Assembly: GCA_021325455.1 (NCBI GenBank) | Contig: JAJPHD010000003.1 | Location: forward strand, 45,540 to 109,539 | Direction: 5' to 3' | DNA length: 64,000 nucleotides | Source: Actinomycetota bacterium | GTDB taxonomy: Bacteria > Actinomycetota > Acidimicrobiia > Acidimicrobiales > JAJPHD01 | Shown here: positions 50,056 to 59,335 of the stretch, in pieces | Position numbering within the stretch: position 1 is the first letter of the stretch | How the letters are laid out: the number at the start of each line of letters is the position of its first letter | Notes under the pieces: generated by a model | Told to the model about the DNA's origin: nothing | What the model saw: only the letters and a program-made list of their open reading frames with translations | The model's database searches: none | Translations under genes and position numbers: made by a program

Positions 50056-51363
50056 GTGCGCCGGCTGCTGGCCATCCACGACGCCCGCGTCTATCTGGCC
50101 GGCCAGTCCCTCTCCATCCTGGGGGACAGCGCCCTTTGGCTGGCCGCCGGCATCTGGGTCAAGGTCCTGACCCACTCCAGCGCCCTGGCCGGCCTCACCT
50201 TCTTCTTCTTCGTGGCCCCGAGCCTGGCATCCCCCCTCTCGGGGATGCTGGTGGACCGGGTCCGGCGCCGCCCGCTCCTGCTGGTCACCAACCTGGGCAC
50301 GGGGGTCATGGTCCTCCTGCTCCTCCTGGTCCACGGCCGGGGCCAGGTGTGGCTGATCTGGGTCGTGATGGTCCTCTACGGGCTGTCCTACACCGTGCTG
50401 GGCTCGGCCCAGTCAGCCCTCCTCACCGTGCTGGTGCCCGAGGACCTGCTGGGCGACGCCAATGGCGCCCTCCGCACGGTGCGGGAGGGCCTGCGCCTGG
50501 TGGCACCCCTGCTCGGCGCCGGCCTCTTCGCCGCCGTGGGCGGGGGGGCGGTGGCGCTCCTGGACTCGGCCACCTTCGGAGCCGCCGCCGTGTCCCTGGT
50601 CCTCCTCCGGGTGAGGGAGCCCCGGCCCAGCCGTGCCCCCGAGCACCATTGGATGCCCGAGGTCAGCGCCGGCTTCCGCCATGTCTGGCAGACCACCGTC
50701 CTGCGCCAGATGACCCTGGCCTGCGGGGCGGTCCTCCTGGTGGTGGGCTTTGCCGAGACCCTGGGCTTCGCGGTGGTGGCCCAGGGCCTGCACCGCCCTG
50801 CCACCTTCCTGGGCGTGCTCGTGGCCATCCAGGGGGTGGGTGCCGTGGTGGGAGGGCCCACAGCCGCCCCCGTCATGAGACGGGTGGGAGAGGGGGTCCT
50901 GGCCGCCCTGGGGATGCTGGCCCTGGCCGCCGGGGCCCTCCTGTGGGCCCTGCCTTCGGTGGTGGTGGTCGGCCTGGGCTCCGTCCTGGTCGGGTTCAGC
51001 CTCCCCTGGCTCGTGGTGGGGGCCTACACCCTGGTCCAGCGGAGCACGCCGCCCGAGCTGCAGGGCCGGACCTACTCGGCCTTCGACGTGGCCGTCTCCA
51101 CTCCCCAGACCATCTCCATCGCCATCGGCGCCGGCCTGGTGGCCCTGGTCCCCTACCAGGCGCTGCTCGGGCTCATGGCCGGGGTGGTGGCGATGTCCGG
51201 GGGATGGCTCCTCTCCCGGCCCGAGCAGCGCCGGACCGGGCTCCGCCGGCCGGGGGGGCCGGGGCTCGAGGGGCCCGTTGTCCCCGGGCCGGCGGGGCCC
51301 GTGGTGGAGGCGGCCGTGGTGGAGGGGGCCGTCGTTCCCGGGGGCCGGTGCCCCGGCCCTTGA
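50056..51363 (+). CDS. MFS exporter (EntS/MFS_3-like)
   Basis: 435 residues with 12 predicted membrane helices and the MFS loop motif (GMLVDRVRRRPLLL). It belongs to the group of exporters for siderophores, macrolides or lipophilic drugs. GTG 50056 has AGGGAGG six bases upstream. The last about 35 residues are a repetitive Gly/Pro/Val tail. Coupling to an ArsR-type repressor suggests induction by the exported compound. Confidence 0.87.
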   Translation: MRRLLAIHDARVYLAGQSLSILGDSALWLAAGIWVKVLTHSSALAGLTFFFFVAPSLASPLSGMLVDRVRRRPLLLVTNLGTGVMVLLLLLVHGRGQVWLIWVVMVLYGLSYTVLGSAQSALLTVLVPEDLLGDANGALRTVREGLRLVAPLLGAGLFAAVGGGAVALLDSATFGAAAVSLVLLRVREPRPSRAPEHHWMPEVSAGFRHVWQTTVLRQMTLACGAVLLVVGFAETLGFAVVAQGLHRPATFLGVLVAIQGVGAVVGGPTAAPVMRRVGEGVLAALGMLALAAGALLWALPSVVVVGLGSVLVGFSLPWLVVGAYTLVQRSTPPELQGRTYSAFDVAVSTPQTISIAIGAGLVALVPYQALLGLMAGVVAMSGGWLLSRPEQRRTGLRRPGGPGLEGPVVPGPAGPVVEAAVVEGAVVPGGRCPGP

Positions 51364-51713
51364 CCCCGGGCCGGCGGGGGTCGTGGTGGACGACGGCAGG
51401 GTGAGGGAGCGGGGCTAGGACCCCTCCCCGCCGGCCAGGAGCGGCCTCCACCCAGGAGGGGCTTCCCCCGGCTACCCCCCGGGCCGGCTCCGTCTTGGGG
51501 AAAGGGCCGTACCTTTCGCGCTCCGGCGCGATTATCACCCAGGAACGCAAAAGGTACGCTGGTTTTCTCGATCCCGGGCGAGCGGCCCTGGAGCGCTTCC
51601 TCGCCGGCGAGCCCGCAATCCCCCCTTCCATGATGCCACGCACCCGACACGTCGGGCACCGAGGCGCCGGCTCCAGCCAGGCCCGAGCCAGCGGTGCCCG
51701 ACGGCTACCCCGC
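51364..51713. other. Convergent intergenic region with nested hairpin
   Basis: This 350-base gap has no supported gene. It contains GTACCTTT (51509-51516) and its complement AAAGGTAC (51550-51557) enclosing a smaller perfect hairpin TCGCGC-TCCG-GCGCGA (51516-51531). The region is less GC-rich than the flanks. A terminator or small structured RNA is possible; no known riboswitch class was recognised. Confidence 0.4.
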
Positions 51714-53378
51714 CTACCCCGGCCGGCGCCCTCCCAGGTGCTCTGCCAGCCGGGATGCCAGGGCCATGATGGTGAGGGCCGGGTTGGCACTGCCCTGGGT
51801 GGGGCACACGCTCCCGTCGGCCAGGTACAGGTTGGGCACGGCCCAGGTGCGCTGGTGGGCGTCGACCACCGAGTTGTCGGGTGAGGTCCCCATGCGGGCC
51901 CCCCCTATCAGGTGGGCGTAGCGATGGATGGTCAAGATGTCCTGGGCGCCGGCGGCCTGCAGGATGTCGGTGATCACCCGGGTCGAGTACTCGATGTTGG
52001 CTCGGTCGTTGTCGCACTGCGAGTAGTCGAAGCGGGCCACGGGTAGCCCGTACTGGTCCTTCTCCTCGGCCAGGGTCACCCGGTTCTCGGGCAGGGGCAA
52101 TAGCTCGTTCAGGACCCCCACGGTGGTCCAGTGGTTGTAGTCCCGCATGTACTCCCGCAGGGCCCGGCCCCAGTGGCCGTCGGCCAGGACGTGCTCGGCC
52201 CACCCGATGGGGAGGGGGGAGACGGTCTGGATCGAGAACCCCCGGGCAAAGCCCCGGGACTCGTCGGTCTCGTAGAAGTCCTCCGAGGAGATCTCCGGGG
52301 GAGGCGCCTTGTACATGCGCAGCTCTTCGGGAAAGCGCCCGGCGGTCTGGGACGCCCCCTGGACCATCACGTAGCGTCCCACCTGGTCCTCGTTGTTGCA
52401 CAGCCCATTGGGGAAGGACGGGCTGGCCGAGTTGAGGAGCAGCCTCGGCGTCTCGATTGAATAGCACGCCACGGCCACGACCTTGGCCCGCTGGAGCCGG
52501 GGCGTGGCGGGGTCGTCCTCGCGCAGGTAGACCACTCCCCTGGCCCGGCCCGACTCGTCCAGCTCCACCCTCGAGGCCATGCAGCCTGCCCTCACCTCGA
52601 CCCCGTGGGCCAGGGCATCGGGGAGGTGGGTGACGTAGGGGCTGGCCTTGGCGTTCACCTTGCAGCCCTGCAGGCAGTAGCCCCGGTAGATGCAGTGGGG
52701 ACGGTTGCCGAACACCCCGTTGGTGATGCCCACGGGGCCCACCCTCATTTGGATGCCCAGCTTCAGCGCTCCCTGCCACAGCACCGAGGCCGCCTGGGAG
52801 ACGGGGTGGGGCGAGTAGGGATAGGAGTGGGGCTCGGGCCAGGGCCAGTCCTGACCGGCCACGGGCAGCTCCCGCTCCACCAGCTCGTAGTGGGGACGCA
52901 GCTCGTCGTAGGAGAGGGGCCAGTCCGCACCCACGCCGTCGAGGGTCCTGGTGGCGAAGTCGGAGGGGTGGAACCGGGGGCAGTAGCCGGCGTAGTGGAC
53001 CATGGAGCCCCCCACGCCCCGGCCCGAGTTGTTCTTGCCCATCTCTATGGGGTCCGCCCCCCCGATGATGCGCTTCTGGGTCCAGTAAAGGTGGTGGGAG
53101 CCGGCCTCGTCCGAGACCCAGTCCTCATCCGGGTGCCAGAAGGGGCCAGCCTCCAGCACCACCACCTTCCAGCCCTGGCGGGCCAGGCGCTGGGCCAGCA
53201 CCGAGCCCCCGGCACCGGCCCCCACCACGCACAGGTCCACCTCCTCGGAGTCGGGGTAGCGGGCCATGGTGTCCTCGCCGGGCAGGTCGCGCCGGTGAGG
53301 GTCGAGGAGGAAGCGGGAGTCGTTGGCCGGCGGTCCGAGGGCCCCCTTCAGCACCCGCCGGGTTAGGGAAAGGCTCAT
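51714..53378 (-). CDS. GMC-family FAD oxidoreductase (gluconate 2-dehydrogenase-like large subunit)
   Basis: 554 residues. After a lead of about 37 residues, the FAD motif VVGAGAGGSVLAQRLA appears. VGGSMVHYAGY, the SANPALTIMALASRLAEH region in part, and the late YAHLIGGARMG with a conserved histidine complete the GMC/GDH pattern. It probably oxidises a sugar or alcohol and passes electrons to the membrane. ATG 53378 overlaps the stop of the subunit-3-like gene (ATGA). No cytochrome c subunit gene is adjacent, unlike classical gluconate dehydrogenase. Confidence 0.88.
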   Translation of the reverse strand: MSLSLTRRVLKGALGPPANDSRFLLDPHRRDLPGEDTMARYPDSEEVDLCVVGAGAGGSVLAQRLARQGWKVVVLEAGPFWHPDEDWVSDEAGSHHLYWTQKRIIGGADPIEMGKNNSGRGVGGSMVHYAGYCPRFHPSDFATRTLDGVGADWPLSYDELRPHYELVERELPVAGQDWPWPEPHSYPYSPHPVSQAASVLWQGALKLGIQMRVGPVGITNGVFGNRPHCIYRGYCLQGCKVNAKASPYVTHLPDALAHGVEVRAGCMASRVELDESGRARGVVYLREDDPATPRLQRAKVVAVACYSIETPRLLLNSASPSFPNGLCNNEDQVGRYVMVQGASQTAGRFPEELRMYKAPPPEISSEDFYETDESRGFARGFSIQTVSPLPIGWAEHVLADGHWGRALREYMRDYNHWTTVGVLNELLPLPENRVTLAEEKDQYGLPVARFDYSQCDNDRANIEYSTRVITDILQAAGAQDILTIHRYAHLIGGARMGTSPDNSVVDAHQRTWAVPNLYLADGSVCPTQGSANPALTIMALASRLAEHLGGRRPG

Positions 53379-54157
53379 CCCTCCAGCTCCGGGGCCACCC
53401 GCACGGGGTCCTCGGAGGTGGCCCCCGGGCGCTCGAAGGGCTCCCTCGTGCTCACCGGCCCCAGGCGCATGTAGCCCCTCGGGTACGCAGGGCCCCCGAA
53501 GCCGATCTCGTTCCAGGCAAAGGGGTGGGAGTAAAAGGCGGAGAGGATCATGCGCATGCACACCGACCAGGCCCGCTTGACGTTCAACCTGTCCAGCGAG
53601 GCCGAGGACAGGGCGCCGGCCGCCAGCTGGCCCACCAGGGCTTCCCTCGCCTCCGCGTCCAGGGCACCGAAGCCCTCCTTCCCATAGCGGGACCGGGCCA
53701 CCTCGTCCAGGCCGGCCAGCACCAAGTGCCAGGTGTCGCGGTCGTCGGGCATGTCGTAGTACTGGTACCCGTCCAGCTGACCCTTGGCCAGCTTCTGGTC
53801 CACCAGCTCGGCGACGGGCACCCGGGGGTCGCTGTCCTGGGCGGTGCAGGTGTCGCAAAAGGCCCGCAGGGTGGCTGCCTCATCCTCCCTGAAGAACGAG
53901 AGCGGCCCTCCCGACTCCACCGCCATGCGTTCCTCGACCACCCTGGTGGTGGCCTCGTCCCAGGTGTCTCGGGCGTCGAACACGTCGTAGTCGGGGTAGC
54001 GGCCCACCATCTGGGGAGTGGTGCCCCGCCGCTGGCGGGGCAGCCAGGAGGGATCGGGAGGCTGCTTGCCCGGCCGCAGGTTGGGCAGGTGGTGCCCTGA
54101 GCTCAGGTCCACCGCCTTGCCCGCCGCTCCCCTTGCCCGTCGGAGGAAGCCGGCCAC
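53375..54157 (-). CDS. Gluconate 2-dehydrogenase subunit 3-like protein
   Basis: 260 residues. The central part (about 85-225) with LSFFREDEAATLRAFCDT matches gluconate 2-dehydrogenase subunit 3, a small partner of GMC dehydrogenases. The first 80 residues are basic and proline-rich. GTG 54157 overlaps the upstream TAG by one base (TAGTG). It is directly coupled to the GMC gene. Confidence 0.82.
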   Translation of the reverse strand: MAGFLRRARGAAGKAVDLSSGHHLPNLRPGKQPPDPSWLPRQRRGTTPQMVGRYPDYDVFDARDTWDEATTRVVEERMAVESGGPLSFFREDEAATLRAFCDTCTAQDSDPRVPVAELVDQKLAKGQLDGYQYYDMPDDRDTWHLVLAGLDEVARSRYGKEGFGALDAEAREALVGQLAAGALSSASLDRLNVKRAWSVCMRMILSAFYSHPFAWNEIGFGGPAYPRGYMRLGPVSTREPFERPGATSEDPVRVAPELEG

Positions 54158-54633
54158 TAGCGCTCCCGGCGCAGCAGGGCGGCCAGTATGCCCATGCCCC
54201 CCACCAGGGTCATCAGCCCCGGGGCGGCTATGGGCGGCCCCATGGGCACGTTGTAGGTGTACAGCCCCCAGCCCCCCGGTTTGCGGGCCACGCCACGGGC
54301 GTGGAAGAACTCGCCGAGAAGCCCGTCGGCCGTGTAGATCAGGGCGGTCAGGGGCAGCACCGTCTTGGCCCACCGCCTGGAGAAGACCCCTCCGATGCCG
54401 GCCACCACCACCGGGGGTGTGACCAGGATGGGGCTCCACATCCACTTGTTGCCGAAGCTGGCCCGGTAGTGCTCGAAATAGATCTCCGCCGTCGTCACCG
54501 CCGCGGCCACGGCCGTGAGGGCCGAGAGGGACCGCTCGAAGCGGCCGTGCTCCACGTTGGCCAGGGCCCGGTCGATGAGGTGGACCACCTCCCCCAGGGC
54601 CTCGCTGTGGCTGGCACCCTTCACCCTTGCCAT
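54157..54633 (-). CDS. Membrane protein of unknown function in the GMC operon
   Basis: 158 residues with about four hydrophobic segments after a 30-residue cytoplasmic helix. FGNKWMWSPI and PPVVVAGIGGVF are notable. It may anchor the dehydrogenase pair to the membrane in place of a cytochrome subunit; this is inferred only from its position between the ThDP enzyme and the dehydrogenase genes. Confidence 0.7.
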   Translation of the reverse strand: MARVKGASHSEALGEVVHLIDRALANVEHGRFERSLSALTAVAAAVTTAEIYFEHYRASFGNKWMWSPILVTPPVVVAGIGGVFSRRWAKTVLPLTALIYTADGLLGEFFHARGVARKPGGWGLYTYNVPMGPPIAAPGLMTLVGGMGILAALLRRER

Positions 54634-54642
54634 GCTCAGCCC

Positions 54643-56436
54643 CTATCTCCCGGGGACGAACTCTTGGAGCATCTCCCTGAACCCTTCCAGGGCGCCCCGC
54701 CAGCCCCCGGCCGGGTCCTCGAGGACCGACTTCATCAGGGCCTCGGCCTGCTCCCTCGTCACGTGGGGCGGGATGGGGGGCTCGTCGGGAGTCGTGAGGG
54801 CGTCCACGATCACGGGGCGGTCTGCCGAGAAGGCCTGCTCCCACGCCGAGTCGATCTCGTCCACCTTGGTGACCTTGATCCCCTTCAGGCCGATCAGGTT
54901 GGCATAGTCGGCGAAGGGCACGTAGGGGATGGCCTGGGAGCCCACGAAGCGGGGGTCACCGGACATGGCCCGCTGCTCCCAGGTCACCTGGTTGAGGTCC
55001 TCGTTGTTGAGTACGAGCACCACCAGGCGGGGGTCGTCCCATCCCTTGTAGTACTTGGCGGCAGTGAGCATCTCGGCCATGCCCCCCATCTGCATGGCGC
55101 CATCGCCGACCATGGCCACCGCCACCCGGTCGGGGAAGGCGAACTTGGCCGCTATGGCATAGGGCACCCCGGGCACCATGGTGGCCAGGTTGCCCGAGAG
55201 CGAGGCCTTCATGCCCCTGCGGATCCTCACCTGGCGGGCGAACCAGTTGGCCGCCGACCCGGAGTCCGAGGAGAGGATGGCCCCGTCAGGCAGATGGCGG
55301 GAGAGGGAGGTGAAGAGCCCCTGGGGGCGCAGGCGCCCTCTCAGCTCGGACGGCTCGGAGCGGGCCTCCATCAGGTTCCACCACTCGGCCACCTCCTTCT
55401 GGATCTTCTCCTGCCAGGAGCGGTCCTCCTTGCGCCGCAGCAAGGGCAAGAGCTCGGTCAGGGTGTCCTTGGCGTCACCCACCAGCGCCAGGTCCATCGG
55501 GTAGCGGATGGAGAGGTTGCGCGGGGCCAGGTCGATCTGGATGCCCTTGGCCTGCCCGGTGGTGGGCAGGAACTCCGAGTAGGGGAAGCTGGTCCCGACC
55601 ATCAAGAGGGTGTCAGCCTCTTGCATCATGTCCCAGGAGGGCTTGGTGCCGAGGAGGCCGATGGAGCCGGTGACGTACGGTATGTCGTCGGGCACCACGG
55701 CCTTGCCTAGCAGGGCCTTGGCCACCCCCGCCCCCAGCATGTCGGCCACGGCCAGCACCTCGTCCCCCGCTCCCCTGGCCCCCTGGCCCACCAGCATGGC
55801 CACCTTCTTGCCGGCGTTCAGGATGTCGGCGGCGGACTGGAGCTGGCCGGTGGAGGGGATCACCCGGGGAGGCCACCATCCCACCCCGGAGTGGATGGTG
55901 TGGGTCTTCTTGGGCTGCTCGACCACCGCCTCCATCTCCTGCACGTCGGCAGGGACCACTATGCCGGTCACGGTGCGCTCGGACTGGGCGATGCGCATGG
56001 CCCGGTCGAGCATGTGGCGGATGCTCGAAGGCTCGTTCACCTGCTGCACGTAGGCCGAGGCCACGTCGGAGTAGAGCTGCAGCAGGTTCACCTCCTGCTG
56101 GAAGTCGCCTCCCATGGCCCGCACGTAGGTCTGGCCCACGATGGCCACCACCGGTTGGTGGTCCAGCTTGGCGTCGTACAGCCCGTTCAGCAGGTGGATG
56201 GCCCCGGGCCCGGAGGTGGCCATGCACACGCCCACCTGGCCCGTCCACTTGGCGTGCCCGCACGCCATGAAGCTGGCCATCTCCTCGTGACGGGTCTGGA
56301 TGAAGCGGATGCGGTCCTCGTAGCGGCGCAATGACCCGAGGATGCCGTTGATCCCGTCGCCGGGGAAGCCGTAGACCGTGTCCACCCCCCAGTCGAGAAG
56401 TCGGTCCAAGAGGAAGTCAGCTGCGGTCTTGGCCAT
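54643..56436 (-). CDS. ThDP-dependent enzyme, pyruvate oxidase/acetolactate synthase-like
   Basis: 597 residues with three domains. The PYR domain has the catalytic glutamate (TRHEEMASFMACGHAK). The middle domain (about 190-330) may bind FAD. The PP domain has the ThDP motif GDG...NN (VGDGAMQMGG to VLNNEDLN). The sequence is closest in pattern to PoxB-like proteins. It starts a four-gene operon with a membrane protein and a GMC dehydrogenase. Whether it decarboxylates pyruvate or another 2-oxo acid is open. Confidence 0.88.
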   Translation of the reverse strand: MAKTAADFLLDRLLDWGVDTVYGFPGDGINGILGSLRRYEDRIRFIQTRHEEMASFMACGHAKWTGQVGVCMATSGPGAIHLLNGLYDAKLDHQPVVAIVGQTYVRAMGGDFQQEVNLLQLYSDVASAYVQQVNEPSSIRHMLDRAMRIAQSERTVTGIVVPADVQEMEAVVEQPKKTHTIHSGVGWWPPRVIPSTGQLQSAADILNAGKKVAMLVGQGARGAGDEVLAVADMLGAGVAKALLGKAVVPDDIPYVTGSIGLLGTKPSWDMMQEADTLLMVGTSFPYSEFLPTTGQAKGIQIDLAPRNLSIRYPMDLALVGDAKDTLTELLPLLRRKEDRSWQEKIQKEVAEWWNLMEARSEPSELRGRLRPQGLFTSLSRHLPDGAILSSDSGSAANWFARQVRIRRGMKASLSGNLATMVPGVPYAIAAKFAFPDRVAVAMVGDGAMQMGGMAEMLTAAKYYKGWDDPRLVVLVLNNEDLNQVTWEQRAMSGDPRFVGSQAIPYVPFADYANLIGLKGIKVTKVDEIDSAWEQAFSADRPVIVDALTTPDEPPIPPHVTREQAEALMKSVLEDPAGGWRGALEGFREMLQEFVPGR

Positions 56437-56509
56437 GGGTCTCCCGTCTCTCCGCTCTCGTGTGGCCAGGAACCAGCCTTACCCGCGCCAGCCGGCCAGG
56501 CAAACCGTC

Positions 56510-57307
56510 CTACCCCGGCGCCCAGGCCCGTCGGGCGACCGCCTCACCGGCCCGGGCCCAGGGGACCTGGGCCAGGGCCATGCCGGCGCCGAGGGCCAGC
56601 AACCCCCCGGCGGCATCGAGGAGCAGGTGGTTGGCGGTCACCACCACCACGAAGGCGGTGACCACCGGATGGGCCACCACCAGCATCCTGGCCAGGCGGG
56701 AACGGGCCACCGCCACCACGGCCGCCGCGCACCATGCCGCCCAGGCCACATGAAGCGATGGCATGGCGGCGTAGGCGTCGCCGGCCCTCGACAGCAGCAG
56801 ATGGTCGAGGGGCCCCGCCCCTCCCACCACCGACAGCGTGTCCACGAACCCGAACCGGCCCGGGAGCAGGCGGGGCGGGGCAACGGGGTCCACCACGAAC
56901 ACCGCCAGGGCGACGCAGGACAGCCATCCCAGGGCGTTGCGCCAGTAGCGGTAGCGATCCGGGTGCCGGAGCCACAGCCAGACCAGCACCACCACGGGCA
57001 GCATGAACGGCACGGTGGCGTAGAACACGTCGGAGGCCTTCACCACCACGGGGTAGTGAAGGGCCCAGGCCTGCGCCGCCCGCTCGTGGAAGAGGCCCAT
57101 CGCCCGCTCCAGGCGGACCTCGGCCAGCGCGGCGCCGAGGGCCTGCCTGCGGTCCCCGGTCACCAGGCTGCTCACCACCTGGTAGGCGAAGTAGAAGCTG
57201 GCCACGATGGCCAGCTCCCTCCAGAACGGCGGCCTGCCCGGCGGACCGGCGCTCTTCGCTGATGCCCGGCGGCCAAGCACCAGCCAACCATAAACCGCGC
57301 TGAGCAC
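56510..57307 (-). CDS. PAP2-superfamily membrane phosphatase / AUR1-like
   Basis: 265 residues with about six membrane helices. The second and third PAP2 motifs are present (PSLHVAW and ANHLLLDAAGG with H-x3-D), and PPRLLP stands for the first, less conserved motif, as in inositol-phosphorylceramide-synthase-like members. It may act on lipid phosphates. GTG 57307 is a working choice; the frame is open further upstream but would overlap the divergent gene. Confidence 0.8.
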   Translation of the reverse strand: MLSAVYGWLVLGRRASAKSAGPPGRPPFWRELAIVASFYFAYQVVSSLVTGDRRQALGAALAEVRLERAMGLFHERAAQAWALHYPVVVKASDVFYATVPFMLPVVVLVWLWLRHPDRYRYWRNALGWLSCVALAVFVVDPVAPPRLLPGRFGFVDTLSVVGGAGPLDHLLLSRAGDAYAAMPSLHVAWAAWCAAAVVAVARSRLARMLVVAHPVVTAFVVVVTANHLLLDAAGGLLALGAGMALAQVPWARAGEAVARRAWAPG

Positions 57308-57321
57308 CCCCAGGAGGGCGC

Positions 57322-57327
57322 TAGCTT
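57322..57327 (+). promoter_or_regulatory. -10-like TAGCTT before the gene at 57336
   Basis: TAGCTT is followed by eight bases and GTG 57336, in a divergent space of fewer than 30 bases. Confidence 0.4.
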
Positions 57328-57335
57328 GGCCCCCG

Positions 57336-58523
57336 GTGCCGAGCAGGATCGACGTGGAGCTCACGAGTGCCCGGGACGACGGGACCTGGACATGGCGCGC
57401 CGCCGGCGCCCGCCAGCCCAAGGGGAGCCTGGACGCCTCGCTCCTCTACGAGGGAGCCAGGGTCGGAGACGTGGTGAGGGCCGACGCCGAGTTCGCCCTG
57501 GACGGCATCGCCATCACCCACATCCACCCCCCCAAGGAGGCCCGCCCAGAGCGTGACCGCCTGGAGATCCTGGGACCCCGCCGGGCGCCCGAGGGCCCGG
57601 CTCCCAAGCGGGAGCAACCCCGCCGGCCCCGCCCGGAGCGGGCCTCTTCCCGAAGGCAGCGGGAGGAGGGCGGTACCCGTCCCCCCCGCCAGCAGGCCAA
57701 GGCCGAAAGGGCTGAAAGGCCCTCGTCCCGCAAGCCTTCCCACCGCCTCGCGCCCTCGCACCGCCACCGTTCGGCAGCCCTGGCCGCCCTCTCCCCCGAG
57801 CAGCGCCCGGTCGCCGAGCAGGTGCTGCGAGGTGGCCTTCCAGCCGTGCGCCAGGCCATCCAGGCCCAGAACGCCGCGGCCCGCGCCGAGGGCCGCCCCG
57901 AGGTGCCCGTGGAGCCGTTGGTGGCCATGGCCGAGGAGCTGGCCCCCCGCCTCAAGGCGGCCGCCTGGCGGGACCGGGCCGAGGCGGCCGTGGCAGCCGG
58001 GGACGACATCTCTCTCCGGGACCTGCGCTCCGTGGTCACCAGCGCCGATGCCGGGGCCCGGGACGACGAGACCAGGATGCTGGCGGCCAAGCTGCGCGAG
58101 GCCCTGGAGCGCAGGGTGGAGGCCGCCCGCCAGCGCTGGGTGGAGGAGATCGTGTCGTCGCTGGACGCCGGCAAGGTGGTGAGGGCCCTGCGGTCCTCGG
58201 CCCGGCCCCCCGACCCGGGGGCCCGCTTCCCCGCCGAGCTGGCCCTCCGGCTCAGCCAGTCGGCCAGTGCGGCCCTGACGCCCACCACCCCGCCCGAGCA
58301 ATGGGTGGCCCTGCTGGAGGCAGTGGCGTCCTCCCCCGTGCGCCGGACCGTGAAGCCCAGCGGGCTGCCCACCGGGGGAGGCCCGGAGGTCCTGGAGGCG
58401 GCCCGCCGGGCCGCCGGCCGGGTACCAGCCCTGGCCGGGCTGCTCGGGCTGGCCATGCCTCCCCCTCCGGCCCCTCCCAAGGCCGCCCGGGCCAGGTCCA
58501 CCATGGGGCCGGCTCGGGTCTGA
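57336..58523 (+). CDS. Conserved actinobacterial-type protein of unknown function
   Basis: 395 residues. A small beta-rich N-terminal domain (1-85, IDVELTSARDDGTWTWRAAGA) is followed by a strongly basic, disordered linker (about 88-140) and a helical domain (about 145-330) with LSPEQRPVAEQVLRGGLPAV and DDETRMLAAKLREAL. The basic linker suggests nucleic-acid binding. Function is unknown; the layout resembles conserved actinobacterial proteins without assigned role. Confidence 0.75.
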   Translation: MPSRIDVELTSARDDGTWTWRAAGARQPKGSLDASLLYEGARVGDVVRADAEFALDGIAITHIHPPKEARPERDRLEILGPRRAPEGPAPKREQPRRPRPERASSRRQREEGGTRPPRQQAKAERAERPSSRKPSHRLAPSHRHRSAALAALSPEQRPVAEQVLRGGLPAVRQAIQAQNAAARAEGRPEVPVEPLVAMAEELAPRLKAAAWRDRAEAAVAAGDDISLRDLRSVVTSADAGARDDETRMLAAKLREALERRVEAARQRWVEEIVSSLDAGKVVRALRSSARPPDPGARFPAELALRLSQSASAALTPTTPPEQWVALLEAVASSPVRRTVKPSGLPTGGGPEVLEAARRAAGRVPALAGLLGLAMPPPPAPPKAARARSTMGPARV

Positions 58524-58552
58524 GCCACCCGGGGGGGCCGGCCTCCTGGCGC

Positions 58553-58558
58553 TAGCGT
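58553..58558 (+). promoter_or_regulatory. -10-like TAGCGT before the enoyl-CoA hydratase gene
   Basis: TAGCGT is followed by seven bases and ATG 58566; no ribosome site is seen. Confidence 0.45.
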
Positions 58559-58565
58559 CCCGCCC

Positions 58566-59327
58566 ATGGTCGAGTACAGCCTGTCGGGGCACATCGCGGT
58601 CATAACCCTTTCCCGCCCGGAGGCCCGCAACGCCGTGGACGGGGCCATGGCCCGGGGCCTGGAAGCCGCCTTGGACAACCTGGAGGGTGAGCCCGACTCA
58701 TGGGTCGGGGTGCTCGGCGCCGAGGGGCCCGTCTTCTCGGCCGGCGCCGATCTGAAGGCCATCGCCGCCGGGAGGGGGTCGGAGCTGGTGACGGCCAGGG
58801 GAGGGTTCGCGGGCATGGTGCGCCGGGAGCGCCACAAGCCCCTTGTGGCTGCCGTCGACGGACCGGCCCTGGCCGGGGGCTGCGAGATGGTGCTGGCCTG
58901 CGACCTGGTCGTGGCCTCCACCCGGGCCTCCTTTGGCCTCCCCGAGGTGAAGCGGTCCCTGGTGGCGGCGGGAGGTGGGCTCTTCCGCCTCCCCCGGGCG
59001 CTGCCACGCGCCGTGGCCATGGAGGTGGTGCTGACGGGAGATCCTCTGCCTGCCGAGCGGGCCCACGCCCTTGGGCTGGTCAACGAGTTGGTGGAGCCGG
59101 GGCAGGCCCTGGAGGCAGCCCTGGCCCTGGCCCGGCGTATCTGTGCCAATGCACCCGTGTCGGTGAGGGCCAGCCGCTCGGTGGTGGCCGCCGCCGACTG
59201 CGCCGATGACCAGACCCTGTGGGAGCTGAGCGAGCAGGCTCTTGCCACCGTGGCGAGGACCGAGGACTTCGCCGAGGGGCCGAGGGCCTTCATAGAGAAG
59301 CGCCAGCCGGTGTGGAAGGGCCGCTGA
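58566..59327 (+). CDS. Enoyl-CoA hydratase/isomerase (crotonase family)
   Basis: 253 residues, normal length. The CoA-binding and oxyanion-hole motifs are FSAGADLKAI and LAGGCEMVLACD, and the second catalytic region is FGLPEVKRSLVA. It hydrates 2-enoyl-CoA in beta-oxidation or a related path. It stands alone between a hypothetical gene and a convergent NUDIX gene, so the substrate is not indicated. Confidence 0.92.
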   Translation: MVEYSLSGHIAVITLSRPEARNAVDGAMARGLEAALDNLEGEPDSWVGVLGAEGPVFSAGADLKAIAAGRGSELVTARGGFAGMVRRERHKPLVAAVDGPALAGGCEMVLACDLVVASTRASFGLPEVKRSLVAAGGGLFRLPRALPRAVAMEVVLTGDPLPAERAHALGLVNELVEPGQALEAALALARRICANAPVSVRASRSVVAAADCADDQTLWELSEQALATVARTEDFAEGPRAFIEKRQPVWKGR

Positions 59328-59335
59328 GGCCCCCC

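Noticed and set aside
51241..51363. A frameshifted end of the MFS gene, because the tail is repetitive
   Set aside because: The frame stays open with G/C third positions to a normal TGA; a disordered Gly/Pro/Val tail is the simpler reading, though its function is unclear.
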